DNA of 64,000 nucleotides from Allolobophora icterica (taxonomy: Eukaryota > Annelida > Clitellata > Crassiclitellata > Lumbricidae), in NCBI GenBank assembly GCA_963556255.1, contig OY744615.1, positions 12,310,615 to 12,374,614 on the forward strand, in the 5' to 3' direction. Numbering within the stretch: the first letter of the stretch is position 1; every line of letters starts with the position of its first letter. The translations under genes were made by a program, and so were the position numbers. Below the pieces are notes generated by a model, which was given only the letters and a program-made list of their open reading frames with translations, searched no databases and was not told the origin of the DNA. This document shows, in pieces, positions 11,785-24,300 of this stretch.

Positions 11785-12460
11785 TGTAGCCTATCTAATG
11801 ATACTCGTTTATCACTGCTTTGTGAAAACATGCAAAGTCTTCGCTGCTAGTTTATAGCAATGACAGCCATATAGCCATACCTAATTGTTGATTACCAACA
11901 GCCATACCTAATTGTTGATTACCAACAGCCATGCCTAATTGTTGATTAATTCTTGACGTAATGGTTGGAGCTGCTGTGTGTGCTATGCTATTGAACGTTT
12001 GAAGTCAGAAGTTTGCAACATGGGTCTTTTGAGCTGTGACTATAATTTCCTATGAATACAACTCTACTTGTTAAAAAATGCTATTGCTTGTTTGGGCGGT
12101 GTGCTTATAGGCTACTCACTGTTTTCGCAAATAACGCTATATAATTGGGGTTGATAGGCTAGGCTTTGTCTTATTGATGCTACAATTAACATTGGACATA
12201 CAACTTATAAACTGCTCCACTGGTTGTAATGATTCATTGTAATTTGGGCGTCCTTATTAGCGGAACGGTTAGCTGTTACTCCCGGTGTCACTGCATGTAA
12301 CATGTATTTGTTATTTTCGTGTATATATGCCTACGGTGAACAATAAAAGCATTGAACAAAAACTGATACTGAGGTAAACAAGATAATAAAATTGTAGCCT
12401 GTTTAATGATACTCATTTATCACTGCTTTGTGAAAACATGCAAAGTCTTCGCTGCTAGCC
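11785..12460. repeat. Spaced direct repeat of about 69 bp
   Basis: The word ATCACTGCTTTGTGAAAACA and its flanks (11785-11853) recur at 12393-12460, enclosing about 540 bp. Too short for typical LTRs. Could be the footprint of a local duplication. Confidence 0.65.
11868..11948. repeat. 27-bp tandem repeat, three copies
   Basis: Three consecutive copies of a unit containing ACAGCCATACCTAATTGTTG. Copies one and two are identical and the third has one change plus a diverged end. Confidence 0.9.
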
Positions 12461-13861
12461 TAGTTTATATCAATTTATTCTGCAGTACCGGTACAGCGAA
12501 TCTCATGAAATTGGATCTAAAAGCTTGTGTATCTTCGTCTCGGAAATGCACAGCCAGTAATCGATGGCTGGTAGAGCAAGCGCTAGAAGTGGTCGGGACC
12601 TGTGCTCTCTTTTTTTCAGAGGTCAGACCTTGGCTGCTTCGGTTTATTTATACGTGACTCATCTAATTCGAATCATCGCTCTATAGGATCGCGGGTCCAA
12701 CAACACGCTGATGACGTACAACTAGGTACCTTACATGGCATTAGTCAAATGCAGTGCTTTGTGTCTTCTACCCAGAACATTGTGGCAGAAGTCAATAGCG
12801 GCCCAAGACAGGTGTTTGCTATAGCCAAGGACAAAACTGCTGCCCCTTACTCATAAATGATGATCAATCATTTGTATTTTATTCTTTCTTAGACATCTTT
12901 CCAGTGTTTTGCTTCACGATTTATAAGGCGTTGATTCAGGTCATCAATAGTTTTAGTATTTGTAAAAATCATCTTTAATTCTTCACAATCTTAAATGACA
13001 TGTTGATTTCTCATGATGCTGCAATACACTTGACATATTTTTTTTATTTTGCCGGAATTTGCCGCCCCTTGAAAATGGCGCTCTAGGCAGCCGCCTATAT
13101 CGCCTATACCTAAAGCCGGCACTGACAGTAGTAGAGCGTTGAATGTCCTAATCGTTTGTGGCCAATGAAGACGGATTTTTGACGGGACGGAATGAAAACT
13201 AAGCAGTGATACAATATGGTTAGATACCAGTGATTTGAGAGGAGAGAAATTTTTACCGTAAAACAACTGGATCCGGTTACTTGGAGGTCAATGTATGACT
13301 CTTGCCATCATCTGGGAAAAAAGTGCATAAGATCAATGTCGAATAGGAAATGTGTGTTTTAATGAAAGGGGTTCAGGTATATATCGCGTATATAGGCCTA
13401 TTCAATCCACCCGAAAATTTATGGGAAAATACGTTCAGTGCAATGAAAGTTCTTCGATCAGTGGTTCAAGCAGGCAATCCTAGTAACAATTCCCAACCAG
13501 TACTGTACGGGTTATCAGCTATTGACATTATTAACATAGTAAACAAGTTTAATTCGCATTAATATAGGCCTACATTAGGGTGGTCCAATTTACCTTGTTT
13601 GGGAGTTCTTGTATTGTATATTGTATTGTATATTCGTTTATTCAATTCGTTCATTCAGACGGCTGTGAGAAGGCAGCTGTTAGCCTGTTAACAATAAATT
13701 TAGATTTACGCTGAAGTAGCAATAGAGACTAATTATACTGAACTTGTTCTATTTCATAAATAGTAGGCCTACACTATTTCGTCTGGAATAGCGACAGAGG
13801 ACCGATTATAATCGTCTGAATTCTATTACGGCAATGTGAAAGTTAGCTAGTTTAGCCATGA

Positions 13862-15110
13862 TTCAATTCAATTCAATTCAATTAAGTTTATTGATCCACA
13901 CAGGCAAAATAAAACAACATACAAGAAACAAAATTAAATAGCCACTATGATGATGGAAATCCTAGTACGCTAAGAAATGAATGGGTATACGTCATACCGT
14001 GGGTGGGTCAATGGGAAACCCTAAAAGGACCGAGGTCCCGCTAGAAAGGGCCCCCATGTACTTGATAAAACGCGACGACGGCCATGTACACATGAGCCAT
14101 CGAGTAGGCTTGGTTAGAAACAACAAATTGAATAGTGGACACTGGTTGTGGGAATAGCAAGTGGCACTGAAAAACAAAAACATCTTACATAGAAAACTAA
14201 TGGGAGAGGGGGTCGCAGCAAGCTGTCACTGGGCGGTCTGCCTAGTCAGTAGGTATGAACGCAGACTTTTTTAAAAACATAATAGCTGGGGATAAGACGT
14301 AATTCAGAGGGAAGACTATTCCATAATTTAGGTCCAAGTTTGGTAATTGAGAATTTTCGTATGTTGGTGCGTGCAAATTCAATCAGGTAGGTGTTAAGTT
14401 TATTCCTGGTAGAGTAGGGATGTAGGTCAGAGGTACTTGTGAAAAAGTTAATAAATGCATTGGGTAGTAAATTGCAAGTATAGCGGTGCATGAAATCACA
14501 AATTTGATAAGATGTTATACTGGCAAGAGTCATTAGGCCCATGGACTGGAATATAGAGAAGGTATGAGAGTTTCGTGGGGAACTAGTGATAACTCGAATT
14601 ATGCGCTTCTGTAGGACTACGAGGCGTTGCAAGTTTGACTTATATAGTTCACTGCCCAGACTAGATTGCCATAAGTGAGGTAAGGGTATACAAGTGAGTA
14701 GTAAAGATTTAAAAGAATTTTTTGGGCATAATTGAGGAAATACGCGTGATGATCCCAATGGTTTTAGAAATGTTATTTGCAATGTGGGCAATATGAGCAG
14801 ACCAGTTGACGTGTTGGTCGATGTGAATACCCAGAAATTTAACAGAGGAAACTTGGGGTATTGGCAAGTTGTCAATTACAATCGGTTCATTGAGCTGGGG
14901 AATTAATTTGCAGCTTGAAGAGAATAGGATATAGTTGGACTTGTTTATGTTAAGAGATAATTTATTAGCTTTAAACCACTCAGAAATAAGGTTTAATTCA
15001 ATGTTGATGGTCGTTGCAATTTGATGGGGAGAAGAGCCAGAAAGGAATACATTAGTATCGTCTGCAAACAGTACAAGGTGAAGGAGTGATGATGCTTTGT
15101 GAAGACACAT
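13862..15110 (-). pseudogene. 5'-truncated LINE (RT palm to 3' tail), A-B spacer
   Basis: Minus-strand non-LTR element. It starts inside the reverse transcriptase with the catalytic box LVLFADDTNVFLSG (near 15060), continues through NKLSLNINKSNYILF and VKFLGIHIDQHVNWSAHI, and ends with LGPKLWNSLPSELRLIP (near 14320). One frameshift lies between 14709 and 14875. The 3' end is a TTGAA pentanucleotide array at 13862-13885. The homologous spacer at about 48.36 kb lacks it, so it is a post-duplication insertion. Jockey/CR1/L2 group, family not assigned. Confidence 0.85.
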
Positions 15111-15119
15111 GCCTCGAAC

Positions 15120-15600
15120 GCTCGTGATCTCGAAATACAGAACCCGCTTTCAAAATTTCATTCAGAGACCGCCATTACAATCGTCTTTTGACATTCGACA
15201 TCAACTGAGTCCCTCAGATTATGGCGGGACATTGACCTTATCACATCTGCTAAAAATCACGGACAGTACTGGTTGAGATGACGTAGATACGTCAGAAGCT
15301 GTCCTTGCCATGCACTGATCTCTTTCCACTTGTATACGGATCGTAGCCTGAGGAAGATTTCAACCTGGCGTCTGCAATGTGTAATGATTTTTTCTTGAGA
15401 TTTCATTTGAGGCGACAGTCGATTGGTGTCTCGGGGATTATGATAACGGCGTTGTAGAAGTCATTGTGTTATACTATTATATGTGTTATATGTGTTATAG
15501 AATTAATTGAGCTGCTTTTGACTGCAGTTGTTCCTAAGAAATAAAAGTTGATCCGCTGCATTCGATATTTAAGTCAAGGAATAAATATACTGTATTGTTA
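15120..15600. other. Spacer sequence homologous to 48.37-49.08 kb
   Basis: Non-coding sequence alignable with the B-C spacer, part of the duplicated unit. No gene is recognised. Confidence 0.6.
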
Positions 15601-15601
15601 G

Positions 15602-15868
15602 CAGTGCTTTTTTTCTAGAAAAAAAGGTTCCGGAACGGAACAATAGGTGCCGGAACGCAACAATTTTGGGCGGGCTAAAATCACGAGAAAAACGGGATTG
15701 GGGGTTGGGAGGGGTCTCAATAAACACTGAAAACACTTCAAAAACACTTAAATTAAATTAAAATAACAAAATTATTGTTTTAATTATTAAAATAAATAAA
15801 TTATTTTTTAGGAGCTGAAAAAGGTGCCGGAACGCCGTACCGGCGCGTTCCGGCTGAAAAAAGCCCTG
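15602..15868. mobile_element. hAT-like MITE (CAGTGCTTTTTT family), A-B spacer
   Basis: A 267-bp element with ends CAGTGCTTTTTT.../...AAAAAAGCCCTG and perfect 8-bp duplications ATTGTTAG (15594-15601, 15869-15876). Subterminal GGTGCCGGAACGC and GTTCCGG words pair with each other. The homologous spacer has a single uninterrupted ATTGTTAG near 49.08 kb. Same family, reversed, as the elements at 37282 and 62702. Confidence 0.9.
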
Positions 15869-16760
15869 ATTGTTAGAACCTAGAGATAAACACCTGTGCA
15901 CCCTTTCTTCTCGAAATAGTTTCAGAAACTGATGTACGAACGTGTACATGATTATATCATTTAAACTATTATAATCAGATTGCATCGGAGGATATATGGT
16001 TTTAAATTCGGACATTTAAGTTCTTTTACTTTTCGGAAATGCATAATAAGATTGCTCAAGCTTTTGAGAAGAATAACATTCATGTGGAATTTTCTTTGCT
16101 TTTGACTCCTTCGCTACTGGAAATCACTCAGTCTTGGACTGAAGACAAGGAATTTGACTCTGTTGCTGACTGGTTTCAAACAGTATAGTAGGCCTATTTC
16201 TTAATTTAAGCTAAACAAATCTAATAGTATTTTGTTAACACAAAATGTGAAACACCAAAAATATGCATATCGATTTTGCCAAAATCAGCAAACGGAGAAA
16301 TTAGCATGTGAATTTCCTTATGTTTTCATCGACAGCCACGTCACGTAAAAGACAAAATTGCTAAATTGGTGTTTTGCATTGCGTACAGTATGGTCTGCCT
16401 CAGGTCATGCTGATTAACTTGTATAATTCACATATTTATCCATACCTCCCTATCTCTAACTTCATTTGGGCTTCTACTTATCCTTCGCAGCAATGCAGCG
16501 ACGTGCGGTGAAAATCATATTTTCTACGTTATAGCCTGAACATTTAAAAAAATATATCCTTCATCTTGCAAGTACACAGTCTGCCAGATACCGCAATACT
16601 TCATTCGTACATCTGCACTTTCTGGTAGTTTAAATTCAAATGCACTGAACCGTCAATATGGAATGTATTTGGCTACCTCTGTGCATCTGTAATTTGCCTA
16701 ATCCTCGCTTATTTTCAAACTGCACAGTTTTCTCAGTGGCGACCAATGACTGTATTATTA

Positions 16761-17010
16761 TATTGTATTGTATTGTATTGTATTCGGATATTTATAAAGC
16801 GCTTCTAGCGGGAGAACCATTCAGAAGCGCTCCCAGTGCGAGAGACCCCGAGAGAAAAAGCAAGTTTTAAGAAACTTAAAAGAGGAAGAGACGTTACCTG
16901 AGAGAATAGAAGAACGAACGGACGGAGGAAGCTCATTCCAAAGAGCAGGGCCAATGGAAGCAAAAGACCTAGATTGAGCCAGTGAAGTCCTGACACGGGG
17001 AACTCCTTGG
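16761..17010 (-). pseudogene. L2-like LINE 3' end, A-B spacer
   Basis: On the minus strand the piece encodes a LINE C-terminal signature, FASIGPALWNELPPSVRS (near 16930-16980). It ends in AGAAGCGCTTTATAAATATCC-type sequence and a pentanucleotide (CAATA)n tail at 16761-16785. The same 3' tail type is seen in the 38.27-kb LINE and the 41.44-kb SINE. Confidence 0.7.
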
Positions 17011-17019
17011 TTACTGTGT

Positions 17020-18198
17020 TGTATGTTTTTTCTTCAGTTTCATTTTTGTATTATAATCAACGAGTAAAAGTTCTTTCTTTTCTTAATTTAATCTGTCATC
17101 ATTATCTATGTAATCAAAAAAGCCAACATTGACAGAATAAGCTTCAACAATATGAAAGCAACGTGAATATTTTACATATTTCAGATATGGATGTACAGGA
17201 ATATAAAACTTTGAAATAAGCTATACTTAGTCTGTACTGCGTCAACCAGTTTAAAAAAAAGCATGACTGCACGACTACTGGACCCATTCGTTAACGGACA
17301 TAGGCTTCATGAACCTCTAACCCCTTTCTTCGGAATTGAAAACCTGATGAGATTTATGTTAAAGCAATGGGATTGTGGTAATTGAGGCAAACCTATATGT
17401 TAAAGTTCTTTTAATATCAATTAAAATATGCAAAGCCTACCCTAAAACAGTGACTTTGTTTACTCAAGATATGTAGAAGTGAAGCACACTACCCGATTTT
17501 ATTAACCTGTACAGCTGATTCAAAAACTAATTATTTGATCGCTTTATTGATGTCCTGACACTGCAGAACTGAAGTTGCAGTTAACATTGACCAACTAATG
17601 AGCAGGAACTGTAGGCAGCAACTCTCAGCAGTCGAGTGTTTATGAAGTCCGTTTGTTCATTACATCTAGATGTAATTAGGGTCAGATTGGTCATTTCGTG
17701 GCGTTCTCGGTATTCCTCTCGTGCGCCATAAGCTCAACTGCATCCTGTGCAATCAGAAAATGCAGAGCATAAGCAACGACACATAGTCCCATACAGGTAT
17801 TATTTTATTACTTGTGATACTAAACGCATCCAAATACAATCATAAATATAAAAGCGTCAAGGCAATACAAGTGACATAATTATGTAAACAGTAAATATTT
17901 AACACCAATAGACCTACTTCGTAATCTTCTTGCCTTTTTGCAGATGGCCAGTTGTAAGGTTTGAAACTGTCGGCGCCTCATTTAATATTTTGCTGTTTTA
18001 ATAACATAACTTCATTATGAAGTCATTAACAGTAATCCTTAACATTGAAATTTTAAATATTAATCAAGAATAATTAATTGACTTGTTCATCTCATTTATG
18101 CGATTATGTAATGACTGTACATTAATAATCGTCACAGTTGAGGCTTCACCAGCCTTATTATTTTAACAATGCAAGTATTAGGCAGTTCGAACAGGTAG
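17020..18198. other. 3' flank of gene B
   Basis: Non-coding, alignable with 51.2-51.99 kb downstream of gene C. No conserved poly(A) signal position could be fixed by comparing the two copies. Confidence 0.5.
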
Positions 18199-18359
18199 TT
18201 ACCATGTCACGATACTACAAGAAATTGTTATTACATTTGCATCTTTGCATGGCTTTTCGAGTTGACACTGATCCTCTGTCTCCTTCTGACTTCTCCAGCT
18301 GCAGTTCGTGAACCTCATGAGAAGACGGTCATCCACAGCATCCTCCAAGACTTTGTCTC
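18199..18359 (-). CDS. Exon 15 of gene B, frameshifted tail
   Basis: Encodes the cytoplasmic tail DKVLEDAVDDRLLMRF... and stops at SCSIVTW. Compared with gene C (51992-52242), B lacks one nucleotide just before this stop. The reading frame therefore shifts and about 30 residues present in C are lost, while the former coding sequence is still alignable downstream to about 18110. Confidence 0.8.
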
Positions 18360-21300
18360 CTAACAATCCGCAAGAAACAACAGAAGTTCGTCCAGTGTAG
18401 GCCTATATTTAACTTATTAGAATTGAGAAACGTCTAAGGCATAGAGCTTTTTACACAAATGACTCGAATAAAATGAAAATTTGGTAAATAATCAATGTAG
18501 TTGCTAAGGAGTGTGGAGTACCGAAGAAAAGCAATAACGAATAAAGTCAGATCTAGAGTGCGTGACCTCTGTGGAATACCACGATATCTGACCGTTTAAG
18601 CTTGGGTACATATACGTAAGTCTGGATGTCAGAGATAGACGAGCAATATAAATGAATGACAAAACAGGGTACAATGCAATTCTCTCATGAGCCCCAAATA
18701 TTTAGCCTGATTTCATCTGACACAGCTTAAATAAATTACGAAAACCCAAAGTAAAGTCAGAGCCTTGAAATCTTAGCAAAAAGCCACAGATTACCAGAGC
18801 TCTAGAGTACGTTGAAATTGCTTTGTAGAAAGTGATAACCTTAAACCTACTGAATATCAGAGAAACGATCATCCCGACTGTCACCGTTGTCAGCATACCG
18901 AAGAGCGCGTACCACATGTAGGACAGACAGTAAAACCTCTCCAGACCATGGAACTCCGTCTGCAAACATCAAGGCCAAAAGAACATAGAAACCTTCTGTG
19001 TAATATGCGAAAGTATATCAGACGTATGTTACAGAACGTGTTTATGCCATACAACAGAATAGTTACACCTCAGTCCAACTAAAAATTTTACGTGGAAAAT
19101 AAATGCAACTGATTTCATAGTTCAAAAGAGAACGTTGAATGATCGTAGGATAAAAATAACCATTCATAGGTATACACCGTACAAATACAAACTAGCTTTT
19201 CGCTCTTTTAAAACTACAGCATGTTAGGTAAACGAGTAACGCTCTAGTGAGATTGCTAAGAGGCAATCTTACACACATAAATACAGCAAACAGCCAGAAA
19301 CATAAAGAACAGAGCTGGAGAGCTGTGTGTATAGAAGACCTACACTTGTCAGTGTCCCAGTGGTAGTATTTGTTGGCTGGTTGGTTCCAGTACAATTGCC
19401 ACTATTCGATGATTGAAAGATCGTAGAGTTCCGATGATCAATGCAACAGTCGACTGACATGGGTGGCAGAGACGGATATTTATGTGCGACAGTCATCGAT
19501 CCTACCTGCACCCAAACGTTCAGAATAACTCCCACAACTCCGCCAGTGAAGGCTCCCTGTGCAAATTCAAAACAAACCATGGCGCAAAAATTGAAATGCT
19601 AACCAATTGCTGTAAGGGTATCATGCATTTTGCAATAATTCATCCTGTCAAACCTCCAAATCAGTCAACTAATTTGGCCAAAATCAGCTCCATCGTCGCC
19701 CTTAGCTCACAGTGGAAGAAAGATTTTGTGCGGTTCAAAGCATGATCAGTTGCTGGAACTCGCGAACCACTGTATTTATCCTACGAAATTCCGTGATAAA
19801 GCGTATGATTAGCGCAAATGAAGCTCTTTGTATAAGTTCAAACCTTCCAATTGGCGAGTCTTGATATTCCACCCAACACGAAGATGCCAAAGAGTGGCCC
19901 GAACACCGATCCATCGAATGCTGTTGCTATCTGAATTATAAGCGAAGATAACATAAATTACAAAGACAAAAATTGCCGCATGGCCCGACTTCCCTGTTAA
20001 AACCCCGACGTTCTCAAAATTGCTACTAAAGACGTGCGCATAAGTATTCTTTCGATTACCATTCTTCCCTTAAACGTATATTTTAGAAGCGAAATGTGTC
20101 CTCTTCTTAGGATATCTGCTTCTATAACAACTCTGTTGAAGAAGAAAATCTAGGTGCAGATGATCTTTTTTAATTACGAAGTCATTCTTAAACTTAATTA
20201 CACTGTAAGAAATGTGGATTTTGGGCTCGACCAAGAGAAGATGAGGACAACGGGTTCCGTGTAGCAGCTCAGAAGTCCAAAGTGAGTGGAGTAGGCCACG
20301 CCGTCGACGTAGAACAACTTGGACCAGAGTCCTGTAATAGGATCTCACAGACCAGAAGACAGAACTCATACAGCATAGATTATGGCACAGAACGGACCAG
20401 CTTCGCTTCGAATCGTGGAAACAGCTCCGCTAAGCTCAGCTCGTCGCCAGAAAGAGGTAAGAGATGGCAAAGAGAGAATACTTATGGTCTTCCGTAGAGT
20501 AACTCCATTGAAAATGGGTCTTGAGACATTAAGGAGTTTCACTGCACGAAAACAACTCTGTGTATCGACTTATGAAATACAAAATTCCTTATCCTTAGAT
20601 AATACAGGTCTGTTGACGAAGTCACAGGATACAGACACATACGAATTGAATATATTATGTTAGACGTTTCAGGATCAGGCCTTAACCGATCACTTTTTGA
20701 ATTCAAGCCGTTGGTCTGTGCAGTGTGCGTGTACTGAGATAGTTAACTGTAGGTGTCTAATGAATTCACACCCGTGTACATGTTTAGTGAATCTGAAACC
20801 TGTCTTGCCGATTCAACATATGCGCAGGTAAATACGCCTACCTGTGTAATTGGACCAGGCAAAACTGCCGCAAGGAATGCCACTGAGACTGCTAAGACGC
20901 CGAAGACTAAGACTGCAATACAGAAAAAAAGTATAAATAAATAAATGTCACGAAATTGCTTCAAAGTATATATATATATAATATGTTCGTGTATTTACAC
21001 ATGCTTAATTTGTATATAGACACATAGATACTTTCATGCAGATTAGTTATCCAAAGGCTTGAATTGGCGGTAAGCCCATAGCAAGATATTTAACTTGAAC
21101 TTAAGAAGCTCGCACGCTTACATACGTTTCGAGAACCATAACTTATCCAATTCCTTAGTTTTTCCATAATTTTTAAAAATAATTATCAAATTACCGATCA
21201 TCTTGCGTATTAGATGTATGAAACTTCAATAAGCTTGGCATTGCGAAAAAATCACGAAATTGCGAAGTGATTTTTTGCTAGCCCAAGGGTTTATTATCTC

Positions 21301-24300
21301 TCAAGAAATAATATAATATAAATTTAGTCGAGTGAATTTTATGTGATAACTTTTGGCGATAACGTAATCAGTAATACATCAAGAAACATGAAAGAAATAA
21401 TGCTCATTTGGAAATGTAATAATTTTTGCAAACGTTACCTAATATCCTGTTGACGATGGCTTTCTTGTACTCAGGAAGTCGATTGAATATTCCTCTCATA
21501 ATATCCTGTGAACAGTTTGCTGCTGAGCCACTTAGACAGGATGATACAGAGCTGTCGAATATTCACAGTATTGGCCACTTCTGACAAATCGCTATTTAAA
21601 GTTTATCATGACTGTGATTTGATTTAAGTTGCTGTGGCCATTAATGTTTGTGAGTGAATTGAATTGGAGCTTATTAACAGGACTCTGAGGCTTCTATCAG
21701 TGAAACCTCCACTAAAACTGGTTGGGAGAAATATTTCATGACTGAGCCACTGACATAATAACTGATATACAGGCTTCAAATTAGGACGCAGTGGAAGATA
21801 CTCATCTGGCAGGATATCATAATAAATTGAAAATAGGAAACGCAAACAGTGGTAAAGAAACTCTAGATAATGACCTAAAATTAGATATTCAACTCAATCA
21901 GTCAATCAATCAATCGCTTATTGATCCAAAGAAACCAGTGTTTACCAATCAGTAAAAATACAAAATCATATATCATGTAACAAATATATAGTGGTAATTA
22001 TTCATTTATAATTAATATGACTGGTGCAGTGGGTCAAAAGGAGACCTCCAAGGAACCGAAGTCCCGCTATATGTGGTCCATTCAGATTCAAGCAATGATA
22101 AAACTAATAAAAATGATTTGATAGTGTCACTATTCCATAGTTACATAGTAGACTCGAGAATAAAAATAAATGCATGAACTTGTGTTGATCCATTCGGTTT
22201 TACGTCAGCGTTATTTTTACTTTTGAGCTTTATTTTCTCGCAAATAAACTTTCCTGAAAACATATATGTGAGTGTTTCTCGTTTATAGTCACATACGGAC
22301 TTTCTTCCATTCTTGTTTTTTTTCTTTTGGAACATTAAAGTCAAAAGTCAAGACTAAACAGCTTACAATCTTATCGTGCTGACACTCTTTCACTCTTTTC
22401 TTAATATCCACGATAGTCTAAACCAGAGGTTCTTAACAGGTGTGTCGCGACACACGTGTGTCGCGAAGCGATCGGCAGTGTGTCGCGTAAACATGGTGTG
22501 TCGTTGGTGTGTCGCGAAAAATTGGTGTGTCGCGAGTTCTCACAGCCTACGGCCGTCATTCTTGCATTACACTTACTTACTTTAACGGACGTAGGCTGTG
22601 AGAATTTGTAGCACTATATTTGTCTATTCTATTGTATCGCAATCTGGGACGGCCATGATGTTTATCTTATACAGTATAGACGTTTGCAACCGCGCCAATG
22701 AAAACTTTTACCCATTAGGCCTACACTAATGATTACTGTAACATTCGAAATGGACAAATTTATCTAAATCAAACGAAAATTTTGAGAATCTACAACTGAA
22801 TATGAACATTTTCATTCATTAAAAATTTTAATAGTTTAACAGTTTAAACAAATAACTAGTTAACTTTAACAGTTTAACAATATTCACATATGACGATTGC
22901 ATGGTGTGTCGCCAAATTTGATTTCAAGTTTAGGTGTATCGTGTGCAAAAAAGGTTAAGAACCTCTGCTCTAAACACTTCCTGCCTTTTCATCTCTTAAG
23001 TGACCAAATCGCATTCGTCTACAATTGCCAAAAAAGAGTATCGGGACTCATACGATGGGTAAGGGAATTCACAGAAAGAAGAAAGGAACACCTCCATGTA
23101 ATTTGGTATCGATCAACTTTCAGCTCGAAAATAATTACGGTGCTCTCATAACTTATCTGGTAGCATACAGCTGTAATGGAAATAATTGTAATATCATTGC
23201 TTTACTTTCCTAAACACTTCTAAGTGCTTGAGTGGTTTTAACGACGTTGGAGACCAATAGGCGTAGTTGAATAGTCGCCTTACCTTAGGGCTCCTCCATA
23301 GAGCGTTGCCAGAAACAAACCAGCGAAACCAGGAGCATTCGCAAATAAGGTCATCACAAAATAAGGAAGTAACTGCAAACAAATTAACAACCCAATTGAA
23401 GACATGAGTCACGAGGAACAACACGCTATATTCCCTTCCGCTATGACAGCCTCGTTAGCCGCGGCAGCCTTAAAGGGAGCGTCTGCAAGGTCTATATATG
23501 CACGCACCTATTCTTAGGCACGCACCGCACAGAGAAAGGACAGGGAGCGGTAGTCGAACAGGAGCGGTAGTCGAACAAAAAGGGAAGTGTCGAACAGTAT
23601 TTCAATCAATCAATCGGGCAATCAATCAATCAGTTTCGTTTATTCTGTCCAAGCTGACGTGTGCGCAACTTGTTACAGAGTAAAGGTAGTTGCAATAATA
23701 TACTGTCATTATAAAATGAGCCCGGTCTATGGGATTTATACGCAAATAATAATTATGCAAATATGTTACGACAGGACTTGTTGCATGAGGAGATACCTTG
23801 ACTATCTGTGTATTGTACTGTTTAATATGCGGGATATATGAAAAGCTTAATTTTTCAGTACAGCATATAAATATAATAGTTCTAGTTTAGTGGGTAATTA
23901 TACTTTGTTGGTTAAGCTTAATCAGTTCATATAGATATAATATAGATTGAATTCTGGATATGAAATTGCGATCATCCTTCTCAGAAAGTTTGAATTGGTG
24001 GGTGCTCGGTTGGACCACATACCCTGTGAGTAGACGCCTCTGGGGAAACAATCCATGAAGCACATGCCTATTGTTTTTTTAACAGCATCAAATAAACAAT
24101 CGTCGGCTCGACCGGCCATCGCGGCTACATCCAGCGAATCCTTGCGTAGGGGTCCGCTCCTCTTTAACCTGGCAAGCAATCGTTTCAGTTTTTCTCTTTC
24201 AGCCGCGTTAGTGTAGCCCCACTAAGCTGGTGAGGCGTGCATGAGTTGAGCAGCAGTTGTTTAGTGTGCAATTTAGTTTGCAATTTCATGCAGGGACAAT

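Larger units (their letters stand above)
11450..13600. other. A-B spacer without recognised genes
   Basis: No supported gene. It holds a 27-bp direct repeat and a spaced 69-bp direct repeat, listed separately. One piece near 12680-12760 has a weak reverse-transcriptase-like HADDVQLGT string, too little to call a LINE. No counterpart was seen in the B-C spacer. Confidence 0.5.

Noticed and set aside
12602..12856. Reverse transcriptase fragment (QQHADDVQLGT).
   Set aside because: Only one short HADD-like string; no neighbouring LINE blocks were seen on either side.
20070..20497. Frames on both strands (99 codons minus, 71 codons plus), duplicated at 53927-54354, as a nested gene.
   Set aside because: Their conservation is explained by the B/C identity tract, and neither translation resembles a known family. 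Open frames on both strands suggest chance.
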